Part shown: positions 37,691 to 45,982 of the stretch, in pieces | Layout: the number at the start of each line of letters is the position of its first letter | Numbering within the stretch: position 1 is the first letter of the stretch | Source: Rhodococcus spongiicola | GTDB taxonomy: Bacteria > Actinomycetota > Actinomycetes > Mycobacteriales > Mycobacteriaceae | Direction: 5' to 3' | DNA length: 64,000 nucleotides | Assembly: GCF_004011835.1 (NCBI RefSeq) | Contig: NZ_RKLN01000007.1 | Coordinates: forward strand, 142,597 to 206,596 | Position numbers and translations under genes: made by a program | The notes under the pieces: generated by a model | Seen by the model: the letters and a program-made list of their open reading frames with translations, nothing else | Database searches by the model: none | Told to the model about the DNA's origin: nothing

Positions 37691-37900
37691 GGGTGACTTC
37701 CTCTCCGGGTAGTAGAGAGCGAGGTTTTGGTACGCTTCGCGGCGTTGACGGGTCAGCCGGTGCGTGATCCCTCGCCGTGCGCCGTGCCCCTGAAAGGTCT
37801 TTGTGTGTCCGGTCCCGCCGGGGCATTCCAGCGGTCTTTTGTGGGCGGGAAGCCGGTGCCCGATGTGTCGAGCCGCACACGACGCTAGGACGGATCTAAC
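37691..37900 (-). promoter_or_regulatory. long leader of rpf, possible c-di-AMP riboswitch
   Basis: The minus strand upstream of rpf has about 200 nt of GC-rich, stem-forming noncoding sequence (for example CCCCGGCGGGACCGG and GGCTGACCCGTCAAC), with a purine-rich GGAGAGGAAG ribosome site at its end. Actinobacterial rpf genes often carry a ydaO-type cyclic di-AMP riboswitch here, and the GGCTGACCCGTCAAC block is reminiscent of it. The fold was not modelled, so this is a candidate only. Confidence 0.35.
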
Positions 37901-38019
37901 ATCCCGTCATCCCATGAATTTCTGGTACGGCAGTCCAGCAAATATCATGTATGTCAGATATTGGCGCAGGTGAGAGGCTCGATGCCGATTGGGTTTCGAA
38001 ATTTGACCTCGATCCAATG

Positions 38020-38035
38020 TGTGACGAGGATCACA
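38020..38035. promoter_or_regulatory. CRP-like binding site
   Basis: TGTGACGAGGATCACA is a perfect match to the TGTGA-N6-TCACA consensus of CRP/GlxR regulators. It lies upstream of rpf on the minus strand; mycobacterial rpfA is a known CRP target. Confidence 0.6.
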
Positions 38036-38042
38036 TCTGCTG

Positions 38043-38058
38043 TGTGACATGGGTCACT
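38043..38058. promoter_or_regulatory. second CRP-like binding site
   Basis: TGTGACATGGGTCACT matches the same consensus at nine of ten arm positions, centred 23 bp from the first site (about two helical turns). Confidence 0.5.
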
Positions 38059-38156
38059 TTCGAACCTTGCAAAGAGTACGGATGGTTCCCGATCCGATGC
38101 GTCAAATGCCCAGGTGGGGGCAGTTGATGTTCGAAGCCGACGACCGGGGTGGAGAC

Positions 38157-38195
38157 GCAAACGCTCCCCACTCTCGAAGAGTGGGGAGCGTTTGC
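38157..38195. terminator. thiolase terminator
   Basis: GCAAACGCTCCCCACTCT (38157-38174) pairs perfectly with 38178-38195 around a CGA loop: an 18-bp stem 27 bp past the thiolase stop. Confidence 0.85.
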
Positions 38196-38221
38196 AGAAG
38201 CGTGAACGCGCGGCGGCTGGG

Positions 38222-39418
38222 TCAGGCGGCGGCGATCACCGACGAGCCGTGGCCGAACAGGCCCTGGTTGGCAGTGATGCCGATGCGAGCGCCCTCGACT
38301 TGACGCCCCTCGGCCTGGCCACGCAACTGCCAGGTGAGCTCGCAGACCTGGGCCAGCGCCTGCGCTGGAACCGCCTCACCGAAGCACGCCAGACCGCCGG
38401 ACGGGTTGACGGGGATCCGGCCGCCGATGGTGGTGTCGCCGGCACGTAGCAGGCGCTCGGCTTCGCCGCGCTTGCACAGTCCGAGGTCTTCCATCCAGTC
38501 GAGTTCGATTGCCGTGGCGAGGTCGTAGACCTCGGCGACGTCGATGTCCTTCGGCGAGATGCCGGCCTCCTCGTACGCCGCGTGGCCGATCGACTCCTTG
38601 AACGTCAACTCGGGGGCGGGGACGGCCGAGGCGGACTCCGTGGAGAAGTTCGGCATGTCCATGATGGTTTGCGGGAAGGTCGGGGTTACCGTCGAGATCG
38701 CCTTGATCCGAACAGGATTGGCAATCCCCTTCTTGCGGGCGTATTCCATCGAGGTGAGGAGGACGGCGGCGCCACCGTCCGAGGTCGCACAGATGTCGAG
38801 CAGGTGCAGCGGGTCGGCGACCACCGGCGACGCGAGCACCGCTGCGACGTCGACCTCCTTGCGGTAGCGCGCGTATGGGTTGTTCAGGCCGTGCTTGGCG
38901 TTCTTGACCTTGACTGCAGCGAAATCCTCCGGGGTGGCCCCGTAGAGGTCGATGCGGCGGCGGGCGTTGAGCGCGAAGTACGCGGGGTTGGCCATGCCCA
39001 TGAGACGGAATCGTAGCCAGTCCGGATCATCCCAGCGCTCACCGGCATTCGGAGCCAGGAAGCCCTTTGGGGTGGTATCGGCACCGACGACGAGGGCGAC
39101 ATCGGACAGGCCGGCGAGGATCCGAGCGCGTGCAGTGTCGAGGGCTTGCGCACCGGTTGCGCACGCCGCGTACGACGTTGCGACGCGCGCACCATTCCAG
39201 CCCAGAGCCTGCGCGAACGTCGCGCCGGCGACGTATCCACCGTATCCGTTGCGGACCGTTTCACCACCGACGATCAGATCGACGTCCTGCCAGTCGATCC
39301 CGGAGTCGGTGAGCGCCGCGCGGGCTGCGGCGACGCCGTACTTGACGAAGGGCTGTCCCCACTTGCCCCAGGCGTGCATGCCGACGCCGAGCACGGCCAC
39401 ATCGTTGTTGGTGCTCAT
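38222..39418 (-). CDS. thiolase-like lipid-transfer protein (Ltp/SCP-x family)
   Basis: A 398-aa thiolase-fold protein of the SCP-x/Ltp group, used in beta-oxidation or in retro-aldol cleavage of acyl-CoA side chains. Nucleophile Cys86 lies in SYAACATGAQAL; GGETVRNGYGGYVAGA, DICATSDGGAAVLL, NPSGGLACFGEAVPAQAL and NQGLFGHGSSVI are family blocks. The ATG overlaps the stop of the DUF35 gene (ATGA), its probable obligate partner. The pair lies near pdtaR-polA, as Rv1627c-Rv1628c do in M. tuberculosis. Confidence 0.9.
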   Translation of the reverse strand: MSTNNDVAVLGVGMHAWGKWGQPFVKYGVAAARAALTDSGIDWQDVDLIVGGETVRNGYGGYVAGATFAQALGWNGARVATSYAACATGAQALDTARARILAGLSDVALVVGADTTPKGFLAPNAGERWDDPDWLRFRLMGMANPAYFALNARRRIDLYGATPEDFAAVKVKNAKHGLNNPYARYRKEVDVAAVLASPVVADPLHLLDICATSDGGAAVLLTSMEYARKKGIANPVRIKAISTVTPTFPQTIMDMPNFSTESASAVPAPELTFKESIGHAAYEEAGISPKDIDVAEVYDLATAIELDWMEDLGLCKRGEAERLLRAGDTTIGGRIPVNPSGGLACFGEAVPAQALAQVCELTWQLRGQAEGRQVEGARIGITANQGLFGHGSSVIAAA

Positions 39419-39864
39419 GCCTGCGCCCCGTTCTCTGCTGCGACCGGCTTCCAGCGCCAGATGCTGCGCGCTCCGGTCTCGTCCGTGTAGAGGGTCTCGA
39501 CGACGAGTTCGACCTCGTTGCCCACCTTGAGGTCGCCGACGCCGTAACCGTCGGCGACTTGGCCGAGGACGACCAGTCCCTCGGGCAGCTCGACCGCCGC
39601 GATCGCGAACGGAACGTAGGGATCGGTGTTCGCGATGTAGGGCGCCGGTGGCTTGTATTGCGCATCGGTGTACGACCACACAGTGCCGCGCCGCGACAGT
39701 TCGACGTCGTCGAACTCCTCCCCGGAGCAGGCCGGGTTCTTGCAGAAGGTGGTCTCCCGAGGGAAGGAGATGGTGCCGCAGGACCGGCACGAGGTGCCGA
39801 TCAGGGCCGGCTCCGGCCCAGTGGTGAACCAGCCTTCGACGGCCGGTGTGGCGGTGTCGCTCAT
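39415..39864 (-). CDS. DUF35 OB-fold zinc-ribbon protein
   Basis: A 149-aa protein. A rubredoxin-like zinc ribbon (CRSCGTISFPRETTFCKNPAC) is followed by an OB-fold with RRGTVWSYTDAQYKPPAPY and GLVVLGQVADG. DUF35 proteins form complexes with SCP-x-type thiolases or aldolases and supply structural or acyl-CoA contacts. ATG at 39864; its stop overlaps the thiolase start, so the two are made together. Confidence 0.9.
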   Translation of the reverse strand: MSDTATPAVEGWFTTGPEPALIGTSCRSCGTISFPRETTFCKNPACSGEEFDDVELSRRGTVWSYTDAQYKPPAPYIANTDPYVPFAIAAVELPEGLVVLGQVADGYGVGDLKVGNEVELVVETLYTDETGARSIWRWKPVAAENGAQA

Positions 39865-40224
39865 GCAAACCTCATCTGCTTGTCGAGCCTGTCCGGCCGC
39901 GCCGCGGCGACCGGAAAAGGAACACGTTGCAGTATTGCATGAGTTAACTGATTCGCGGTGTGCGATCCCATTGCACCGGACGGGTCTTGCCGGCGGGCGG
40001 CGTAGGGGCACGACCTCGACTGCACCGCGCGGCCGACCGGAAGGGATCGCACGTTGGCGGGGTGGAGTGATGCGAACAATCGACCGAAAGATACCGATAG
40101 GTCCGTGACCTGCGACGGCGGCCGGCTGGTGTCTGGAGACAGCGGCGCAAAGCAAACGCTTGAAAGTGTGCCAAGGTCGGCTGCTCGAGCGTTATCGTTG
40201 GTTCCGACTCGTCGGAGGTGCGCC
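39865..40224. other. divergent intergenic region
   Basis: 360 bp between the DUF35 gene and the alpha/beta hydrolase on opposite strands. The AT-richer stretch near 39930-39955 probably holds the promoter of the DUF35-thiolase pair. No gene is seen. Confidence 0.4.
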
Positions 40225-41100
40225 TTGCCCAGAGTGACTACCGGGCTCGAGAATCGGGTGATCAGTCTGCAGGACGGTCGGTCGATGGGATTCGCCGACT
40301 ACGGCCCGGCAGACGGTTTCGTTGTCATCAACGCACACCGCGGACTGTCGAGCCGTCTCGACATCAGGGCGGCCGCCCCGGCCGCCGAGGCTGCCGGTAT
40401 CCGACTGATATCTCCCGACCGTCCCGGGATCGGTCTGTCCGATCCGAGTCCAGGGCGCACCGTCCTGGACTGGGCGGCGGATGTCGAGCAACTGATCGAT
40501 CAACTCGGCCTCGAGCGGGTCGGGGCGCTCGGCTGGTCGATGGGCGGCCAGTACGCCGCCGGACTCGGCTACGCGCTCGAGTCACGTATCAGCCGGGTCG
40601 TGATCGTCGCGGGGGCACTGCCATTGACAGAGGACGGCGTCATGGCTGGGTTGACGCGCATGGATCGCTGGTCCACCCGCGTATCGCAACGCTGCCCTGC
40701 GCTGGCGACAGGCTGGTTTGGCACCATATCGGTCGTGGCCCGGCGGATGCCGAAAAGGTTCGCATGGTTGGCTGCCCGCGGGCTCGGTCCGGCGGATACT
40801 GAGGTGGTGCACAGGTTCCGGCAGGACTTCGCCGCGACCCGAGGGGAGGGGTTGCGTGCCCCTGCTGGTGTGGTGGAGGAGTATCGGGCGTGGGCCCGGC
40901 CGTGGGGGTTCGCCCCCGAGGATCTCGACGTGCCGGTGGACGTCTGGTGGAGTGACGCCGATCAGTTGGTTCCCCGGGAATGGCCCTCCGAACTTGCGAG
41001 TCGAATTCCAAAGTCCACCTTGAATATCGGTACCGGTGGCCACTTCATGGCGCACCTGCACTACCGTGCGATCCTCGACTCGTTCTCCGAGGCGGCGTGA
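40225..41100 (+). CDS. alpha/beta hydrolase
   Basis: A 291-aa alpha/beta hydrolase, read from a TTG at 40225 because GGAGG ends six bases upstream. Nucleophile Ser105 is in GWSMGGQYAAG, the acid probably the Asp of WWSDADQLVP (about 253), and the histidine that of GTGGHFMAH. INAHRGLSSRLD is the oxyanion region. No signal peptide. Its 3' end overlaps the convergent CDF transporter gene by 56 bp. Substrate unknown. Confidence 0.85.
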   Translation: MPRVTTGLENRVISLQDGRSMGFADYGPADGFVVINAHRGLSSRLDIRAAAPAAEAAGIRLISPDRPGIGLSDPSPGRTVLDWAADVEQLIDQLGLERVGALGWSMGGQYAAGLGYALESRISRVVIVAGALPLTEDGVMAGLTRMDRWSTRVSQRCPALATGWFGTISVVARRMPKRFAWLAARGLGPADTEVVHRFRQDFAATRGEGLRAPAGVVEEYRAWARPWGFAPEDLDVPVDVWWSDADQLVPREWPSELASRIPKSTLNIGTGGHFMAHLHYRAILDSFSEAA

Positions 41101-41815
41101 CTGACTGAACTCCGTTCGATGCTGCCGTGCAGCAGCCACGGTCATTGTCGAGCGAAGTTGTGGTGGCCGGTGATGGGAGGCAGCAGGCGTCGCCCTTCCA
41201 AGCGTTCAGGCCCTCCTTGGCCGCAATGGCGGCGATGACGAGGGCGGCGATCGGGTCGGCCCAGGACCAGCCGAGGAGGCTGTTGAGCAGCAGGCCGACC
41301 AGCAGCACAGCGGACAGGTAGCTGCACAGCAGTGTTTGCTTGGAGTCGGCGACCGCGGAGCGAGAACCGAGCTCGCGGCCGGCGCGGCGCTGCGCCCACG
41401 ACAGTGTCGGCATGATCGCGAGGCTGGCGGCCGCAAGGGCGATACCGACGGTCGAGTGTTGTGCTTCACCGATCCCGAACAGGGCTCGGGCGGCGTCGAC
41501 ACTCACGTAGGCGGCGAGGCCGAAGAAGGAGAAGGCGATGATCCGCAGCGCGATCCGCTCCCGATCCCGTGGGTCCTTGCCGGAGAACTGCCAGGCCACG
41601 GCCGCTGCCGAGGACACCTCGATCACCGAGTCCAAACCGAACCCGATCAGGGCGGTCGACGATACCCGCGCGCCTTCCGTGAGGGCGACCGCGGCCTCGA
41701 TGACGTTGTAGCTGATAGTCGCCGCCACGAACCATCTGATCCGGCGCGACAAGATCTGCCGCCGTCGGGCGGTCAAGGGCGGACTGCCTACGGGCGCCTC
41801 GAGTTCGGCCCCCAT
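41045..41815 (-). CDS. CDF family heavy-metal efflux protein
   Basis: A 256-aa cation diffusion facilitator-like protein with six helices. Candidate metal residues are in IGFGLDSVIEVSSAAAVAW (second helix) and SWADPIAALVIAAIAAKEG. The C-terminus carries DACCLPS and GCC cysteine pairs that could bind metal. It begins in a one-base TGATG overlap with the ArsR gene, forming a regulator-effector operon. The last 18 codons overlap the convergent hydrolase gene, suggesting a C-terminal extension gained by loss of an earlier stop. The metal cannot be told. Confidence 0.82.
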   Translation of the reverse strand: MGAELEAPVGSPPLTARRRQILSRRIRWFVAATISYNVIEAAVALTEGARVSSTALIGFGLDSVIEVSSAAAVAWQFSGKDPRDRERIALRIIAFSFFGLAAYVSVDAARALFGIGEAQHSTVGIALAAASLAIMPTLSWAQRRAGRELGSRSAVADSKQTLLCSYLSAVLLVGLLLNSLLGWSWADPIAALVIAAIAAKEGLNAWKGDACCLPSPATTTSLDNDRGCCTAASNGVQSVTPPRRTSRGSHGSAGAP

Positions 41816-42144
41816 CAGCAGCACCCGTCGGTGTCGGCGTCCGGACAACAGGACGGATCGACGGCCAACACCAGCCCGATCAGATCATCGAGCGCACGCC
41901 CTATCCTCGGGTCCGCCAACTCGTAGCGGGTCCGCCGGCCTTCCGGGGATGCGACGACCAGCCCGCACCCCCGCAGGCAGGCCAGATGGTTCGACAGCGT
42001 CTGCCGGGACACCCCGATCTCCTCAGCCAACTCCGACGGATACGCGGCCCCCGACCGCAGGGTCAACAGGACCTGGGTGCGCGTCGTATCCGACAGGGCA
42101 TAACCGAAGCGGGTCAACGCATCGCGATGAATCAACGTCTCCAC
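41815..42144 (-). CDS. ArsR/SmtB family metal-sensing repressor
   Basis: A 109-aa winged-helix repressor. The recognition region is YPSELAEEIGVSRQTLSNHLACL. Cys residues in LACLRGCG and the C-terminal SCCPDADTDGCC are likely metal ligands, as in CmtR or KmtR types. It directly precedes the CDF efflux gene, and a palindrome lies 11 bp upstream of its start. Confidence 0.92.
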   Translation of the reverse strand: METLIHRDALTRFGYALSDTTRTQVLLTLRSGAAYPSELAEEIGVSRQTLSNHLACLRGCGLVVASPEGRRTRYELADPRIGRALDDLIGLVLAVDPSCCPDADTDGCC

Positions 42145-42154
42145 ACCCAGATAG

Positions 42155-42170
42155 TACAGCGAAAGCTGTA
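42155..42170. promoter_or_regulatory. putative ArsR operator
   Basis: TACAGC-GAAA-GCTGTA is a perfect six-base palindrome with flanking A/T matches, just upstream of the arsR-type start, where such repressors normally bind. Confidence 0.5.
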
Positions 42171-42233
42171 TTCAGAATGTGGTGAATCGAGGTCCGCTTG
42201 GGAGCCTGCCGCCGGACCCGGTCTTTGCGACCG

Positions 42234-43112
42234 TCAGAGAACTGCTCGCCGTCGCGCGAGGCGACGCCGGCGAGCGGTCAAGCGGGTGCCGACGAGTCCA
42301 TGCCGTGGGCTGAAGAGGTAGACCATCGCGAAGGCGATTCCTTGGGCCAGCACGACCATTCCGCCTGATGCGGTGTCGAGGTGGTAGCTCGCATACAAAC
42401 CCACCACCGAACACACGGCCGCCAGGATCGGCGCTATGACGAGCATGCGCCCGAACCGATCCGTAAGTAGGTAGGCGGTGGCGCCGGGGATGATCAGCAT
42501 CGCGACGATCAACACGACACCGACCGCTTGTAGTGCGACGACCGCGGTCAGCGCGAGCAGGCCGAGCAGCGCCGCTCCGAGCAGGCGCGGACTCAGGCCG
42601 ATCGCGTGGGCGTGGGTCGGATCGAATGCGTACAACGTGAAGTCTCGACGTTTGAGGGTCAAGGCCGCGAAGACGATTGCGGCCAGGATCGCCACCTGGA
42701 TCAGGTCCGAGCGGGAGACACCCAGCAGGTTTCCGAAGATTATGTGGTTCAGGTCGGTCTGGCTGGGTGTCACCGAGATCAATACGAGGCCGAGTGCGAA
42801 CAGGGTTGTGAAGACGATGCCGATCGCGGCGTCCTCTTTCACACGGCTGGTGTTGTGAACGACGCCGATCAACGCGACGGCCAGGAATCCGAAGATCACC
42901 GCCCCGAGCGCGAAGGGTGCTCCGGCGATGTAGGCGAGCACCACTCCGGGCAGTACGGCGTGCGAGACGGCGTCGCCCATGAGGGACCATCCGATGAGCA
43001 CCAGCCAGCAGGAGAGCATCGCGCACACCACCGAGGCGATAACAGTGGTGGCAAGCGCGCGGAGCATGAACTCGTAGCGCAGGGGATCGAGGAAGAAGTC
43101 GACGACGCTCAC
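42234..43112 (-). CDS. manganese/zinc ABC transporter permease
   Basis: A 292-aa ABC-3 family permease with about eight helices. Landmarks are LVLIGWSLMGDAVSHAVLPGVVLAY, VKEDAAIGIVFTTLFALG, FDPTHAHAIGLSP and LIIPGATAYLLTDRF. The GTG at 43112 overlaps the ATPase stop (GTGA). It forms the membrane pore of a three-gene metal importer. Confidence 0.93.
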   Translation of the reverse strand: MSVVDFFLDPLRYEFMLRALATTVIASVVCAMLSCWLVLIGWSLMGDAVSHAVLPGVVLAYIAGAPFALGAVIFGFLAVALIGVVHNTSRVKEDAAIGIVFTTLFALGLVLISVTPSQTDLNHIIFGNLLGVSRSDLIQVAILAAIVFAALTLKRRDFTLYAFDPTHAHAIGLSPRLLGAALLGLLALTAVVALQAVGVVLIVAMLIIPGATAYLLTDRFGRMLVIAPILAAVCSVVGLYASYHLDTASGGMVVLAQGIAFAMVYLFSPRHGLVGTRLTARRRRLARRRAVL

Positions 43113-43852
43113 TGGTGGCTCCGATCGGGCTCCATGACGTCCAGTCCGAAGGCGCGTGCGAGATTCTCGGGCAACAGGACCTCGTCACAGCTGCCATGCA
43201 TCAGGACGGTATTCATCAGCAGGACCGCCTCGTCGGCGAGCTGCGGCAGCGCATGCAGGTCGTGGGTGGACACCAGGACGGTGGCGCCGCCGGCGGTCAG
43301 TTCGCGCAGCAGCCGGGTGATCGTCGCTTCGCTGCGTTTGTCGACCCCGGCGAACGGTTCGTCCAGCAACAAGATGGCGGCGCCCTGCGCGATGCCACGC
43401 GCCACGAAGGCGCGCTTCTTCTGTCCGCCCGAGAGTTGACCGATCTGGCGATCCGCCAGATCGGTCAACTCGACGCGCTCGAGAGCGTGGTCGACGGCGT
43501 CGCGATCGGCTCGGCGAGGCCGGCGCGTAAACCCCATCTGCCCGTACCGGCCCATCATCACCACATCGCGCACCGTCAGCGGGAAGGACCAGTCCACGTC
43601 CTCGCTCTGGGGGACGTAGCCGATCACGCCGGATCCGCGTGCCCACGACGGGGATCGGCCATCGATCGTCACGGTTCCGGTGTCTGGCTCGACCAGTCCC
43701 ATGATGGTCTTGAACAGGGTCGACTTGCCGGAACCGTTCATCCCGATCAGGCCACACACGCGGCCGTGTGCGACCGTCAGGGAGACGTCTTGCAATGCGA
43801 GGACCTCGCCGTAGTGGACGGTGACGTCCTGTACGCGGATCGCATCTGTCAC
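43109..43852 (-). CDS. manganese/zinc ABC transporter ATPase
   Basis: A 247-aa ATPase: Walker A GMNGSGKST, Q-loop YVPQSEDVDWSFP (diagnostic of the metal family), signature LSGGQKKR, Walker B ILLLDEPFAGVD, switch STHDLHAL. It overlaps both neighbours by four bases (ATGA and GTGA). Confidence 0.95.
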   Translation of the reverse strand: MTDAIRVQDVTVHYGEVLALQDVSLTVAHGRVCGLIGMNGSGKSTLFKTIMGLVEPDTGTVTIDGRSPSWARGSGVIGYVPQSEDVDWSFPLTVRDVVMMGRYGQMGFTRRPRRADRDAVDHALERVELTDLADRQIGQLSGGQKKRAFVARGIAQGAAILLLDEPFAGVDKRSEATITRLLRELTAGGATVLVSTHDLHALPQLADEAVLLMNTVLMHGSCDEVLLPENLARAFGLDVMEPDRSHQ

Positions 43853-44790
43853 TGCCGTTCCCCTCCGTTCAGCCCTGAGATGATGGTCTCGGCATCATGG
43901 CGGATCAGATCCAGATAGGTCGGGACGGGCCCACCCGGTTCCGAGAGCGAGTCGACGTACAGGGTGCCGCCGAACGCTGCTCCGGTGGCCGAAACGACCT
44001 GCTGCATCGGCGCGTCCGACACCGTCGACTCACAGAAGACGGCCGGAACCTGTTGCGTCCGAACGAACTCGATCACCGACGCGATCTGCTTCGGTGTGGC
44101 CTGCTGCTCGGCATTGACCGCCCAGATGTATTTCTCGGTCAGCCCGGCGTCGCGGGCTAGGTACGAGAAGGCGCCCTCGCAGGTCACCAGGGCGCGCTCG
44201 TTCAGCGGCAACGCACTGAGTTCGGTGACGAGGTCGTCTTGCACCTGCTGCAGCTGCACCTTGTATGCGGCGCCGTTCGCCTCGTAGGCCGGCGCATTCG
44301 CCGGGTCGAGGTCGCTGAATGCGGTCACCATGTTGTCGACGTAAGTCTGCACGTTGACTGGTGACATCCACGCGTGCGGGTTGGGCAGCCCCGCATAGGC
44401 ATCCTCGGTGATGCCAACCGGCTCGATGCCCTCGCTGACGACGATGTGCGGTACGTCGAGGCCTTCGACGAACCGTGCGAACCACGCCTCCAGATTCAGG
44501 CCGTTGTCGAGGATCAGATCGGCCCGGGATGCCTTCTTGATGTCACCGGGTGTCGGCTCGTAGCCGTGAATCTCGGCCCCCACCTTCGTGATCGACTCGA
44601 CCTGGAGATGCTCTCCGGCGACGTTGCCGGCGATGTCGGCCAGGACAGTGAACGTCGTGAGCACGACCGGCTTGTCTGCCTCACCGCCGTCGTCCGCAAT
44701 CGAACAAGCAGAAAGCGACAGTCCCACGGCGACGACCAGCGCGGCGATCGATACCCGAGACTTGCGTTCCCGCACGGCAAAGTTTGGCAT
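43849..44790 (-). CDS. manganese/zinc ABC transporter substrate-binding lipoprotein
   Basis: A 313-aa cluster A-I solute-binding protein. Lipobox LSAC with Cys29 anchors it outside the membrane after Lgt processing. Four probable metal ligands are visible: His in EIHGYEP, His in NPHAWMSP, Glu in TCEGAFSY and Asp in YVDSLSE. The lack of a histidine-rich loop and the His-His-Glu-Asp set favour manganese over zinc, but either is possible. ATG at 44790. First gene of the operon. Confidence 0.92.
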   Translation of the reverse strand: MPNFAVRERKSRVSIAALVVAVGLSLSACSIADDGGEADKPVVLTTFTVLADIAGNVAGEHLQVESITKVGAEIHGYEPTPGDIKKASRADLILDNGLNLEAWFARFVEGLDVPHIVVSEGIEPVGITEDAYAGLPNPHAWMSPVNVQTYVDNMVTAFSDLDPANAPAYEANGAAYKVQLQQVQDDLVTELSALPLNERALVTCEGAFSYLARDAGLTEKYIWAVNAEQQATPKQIASVIEFVRTQQVPAVFCESTVSDAPMQQVVSATGAAFGGTLYVDSLSEPGGPVPTYLDLIRHDAETIISGLNGGERQ

Positions 44791-44804
44791 CCCGAAATTG
44801 TATG

Positions 44805-44820
44805 GTTCGGACAGGCGAAC
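44805..44820. promoter_or_regulatory. possible metal-regulator operator
   Basis: GTTCG-N6-CGAAC lies 15 bp upstream of the importer start codon. Its place suggests a DtxR/MntR-type or similar operator, but it matches no consensus I can state with confidence. Confidence 0.25.
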
Positions 44821-44974
44821 TATCAAATGGGGTACTTCGGTCAGCGTTGCATTCACAGTCCCCGAGTGCCGAGGGTGTTCCCGACGCGAGTGCACACCCG
44901 AGGGGGCGCTCGGGGTGCACCGACCCCCCTTCCCCGACGTCGATAGGTTCGACCAGAGCGCCGCGCGTAGCACC

Positions 44975-45491
44975 GACCCGCCTTGGCGTAGTCAGCACGG
45001 GCCGCCCCCGCGACGCGGCCGTCTCCGGCGCTGCCGACCAGCACACCGCGGTCGGCGGTCCCCCCGAGATCGTTGGCGTAGTTCTCCCAGTACCAGCCAT
45101 TGCGGAGCAGCACGTGGGCGATGCCCGATTCCGCGAGCATGCGCTCGGTGGCCTGGTGCTCCTGTGCGAGTTGGAGTGTGTTGTTCGGGGCGTCAGGAAT
45201 GGATGTGTACGCGACGAGACGGACGCCGGCACCCGTCGCGGCGTCGATGACGTTGGCGTGCTGCGGCACCCGACCGCCCACCTCGCTGCCCGAGATCATC
45301 AGTAGCTGGTCGACACCGGCGAACGCGGCCTCGAGTGCGGGACGGTCGAAGTAGTCGGCGGTCCGGACCTGCACCCCCAGCGTCGCGAGATCGGTTGCCT
45401 TGTCCGGGTTGCGGACGGCGGCGATGCCGGATGCGGGGGCACCGCGCCGGAGCAGGGCGTCGACGGCGAGACGACCGAGGTGACCGGTGGC
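44975..45491 (-). pseudogene. NmrA-like quinone oxidoreductase (QorB-type), both ends lost
   Basis: In one frame the minus strand encodes ATGHLGRLAVDALLRRGAPA, IAAVRNPDKA, VQVRTADYFDRP, LLMISGSEVGGR and LLRNGWYWENY, the NAD(P)-binding core of a QorB-type oxidoreductase. The first strand before ATGHLGR is missing: the sequence switches at about 45492 to part of an HxlR regulator gene. At about 44985 the expected C-terminal half is lost, and the frame runs into unrelated sequence. The gene is non-functional. Confidence 0.75.
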
Positions 45492-45619
45492 GCAACGTCG
45501 AGTACCGCCTCACCCCGCTCGGCGAGGAGATCGCCGAGCGCGTCGCCGGCCTGGTCGGACTGTTAGAATCCCGCATGCCGGATATCACTGCAGCGCAGGC
45601 TCGGTACGACGCGCGCTGA
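45492..45619 (+). pseudogene. HxlR-type regulator, C-terminal remnant
   Basis: The plus strand reads NVEYRLTPLGEEIAERV, then LVGLLESRMPDITAAQ and a stop: the last 40 residues of an HxlR/MarR-like winged-helix regulator. Its 5' part is absent, replaced by the truncated QorB gene in head-to-head contact. qorB and an HxlR regulator are often divergent neighbours, so one deletion removed the interval between them. Confidence 0.65.
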
Positions 45620-45982
45620 CCGAACGCGGCGCGACGGAGTGATCGTCGCCGACCCTGACCGGCGGGGCCATGCCGGTCTGAGTCGGGTTGGCCGGTGTGC
45701 ACGGTGACCCCCGTGCGTCGCACCGACGACACGCGAGGTGGCCCCGCGCGATCCGTGGCTGCACCCGAGCGGACTTGGGGTAGCAGTTTGCTGACACTGG
45801 CGGTGCCGGCGCGTCACCCGATCTCCAGCAGAAGCTGATCATGTGGCCGGACCCGTCTGATTGACGAGTTTCGCAGCCGGTTTCGATGCACTTTCCCACG
45901 ATTGGATGTCTCGAATCCCGAGATCTGGGAGTGATCGGATCCTTTCTCGCGGCAACCGTGGTTGGGATTCGGTGGCGTAGGG
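45620..45982. other. noncoding stretch, no gene seen
   Basis: 363 bp between the HxlR remnant and the carotenoid oxygenase end. Open frames on both strands look like shadows. No repeat or hairpin stands out. Confidence 0.4.

Noticed and set aside
38010-38060. Repeated TGTGA blocks as a CRISPR-like or iteron repeat
   Set aside because: Two copies only, palindromic, with CRP-consensus arms; better explained as regulator sites.
40054-40224. N-terminal extension of the alpha/beta hydrolase
   Set aside because: The extra 57 residues are not like the family and a strong GGAGG site supports the TTG at 40225.
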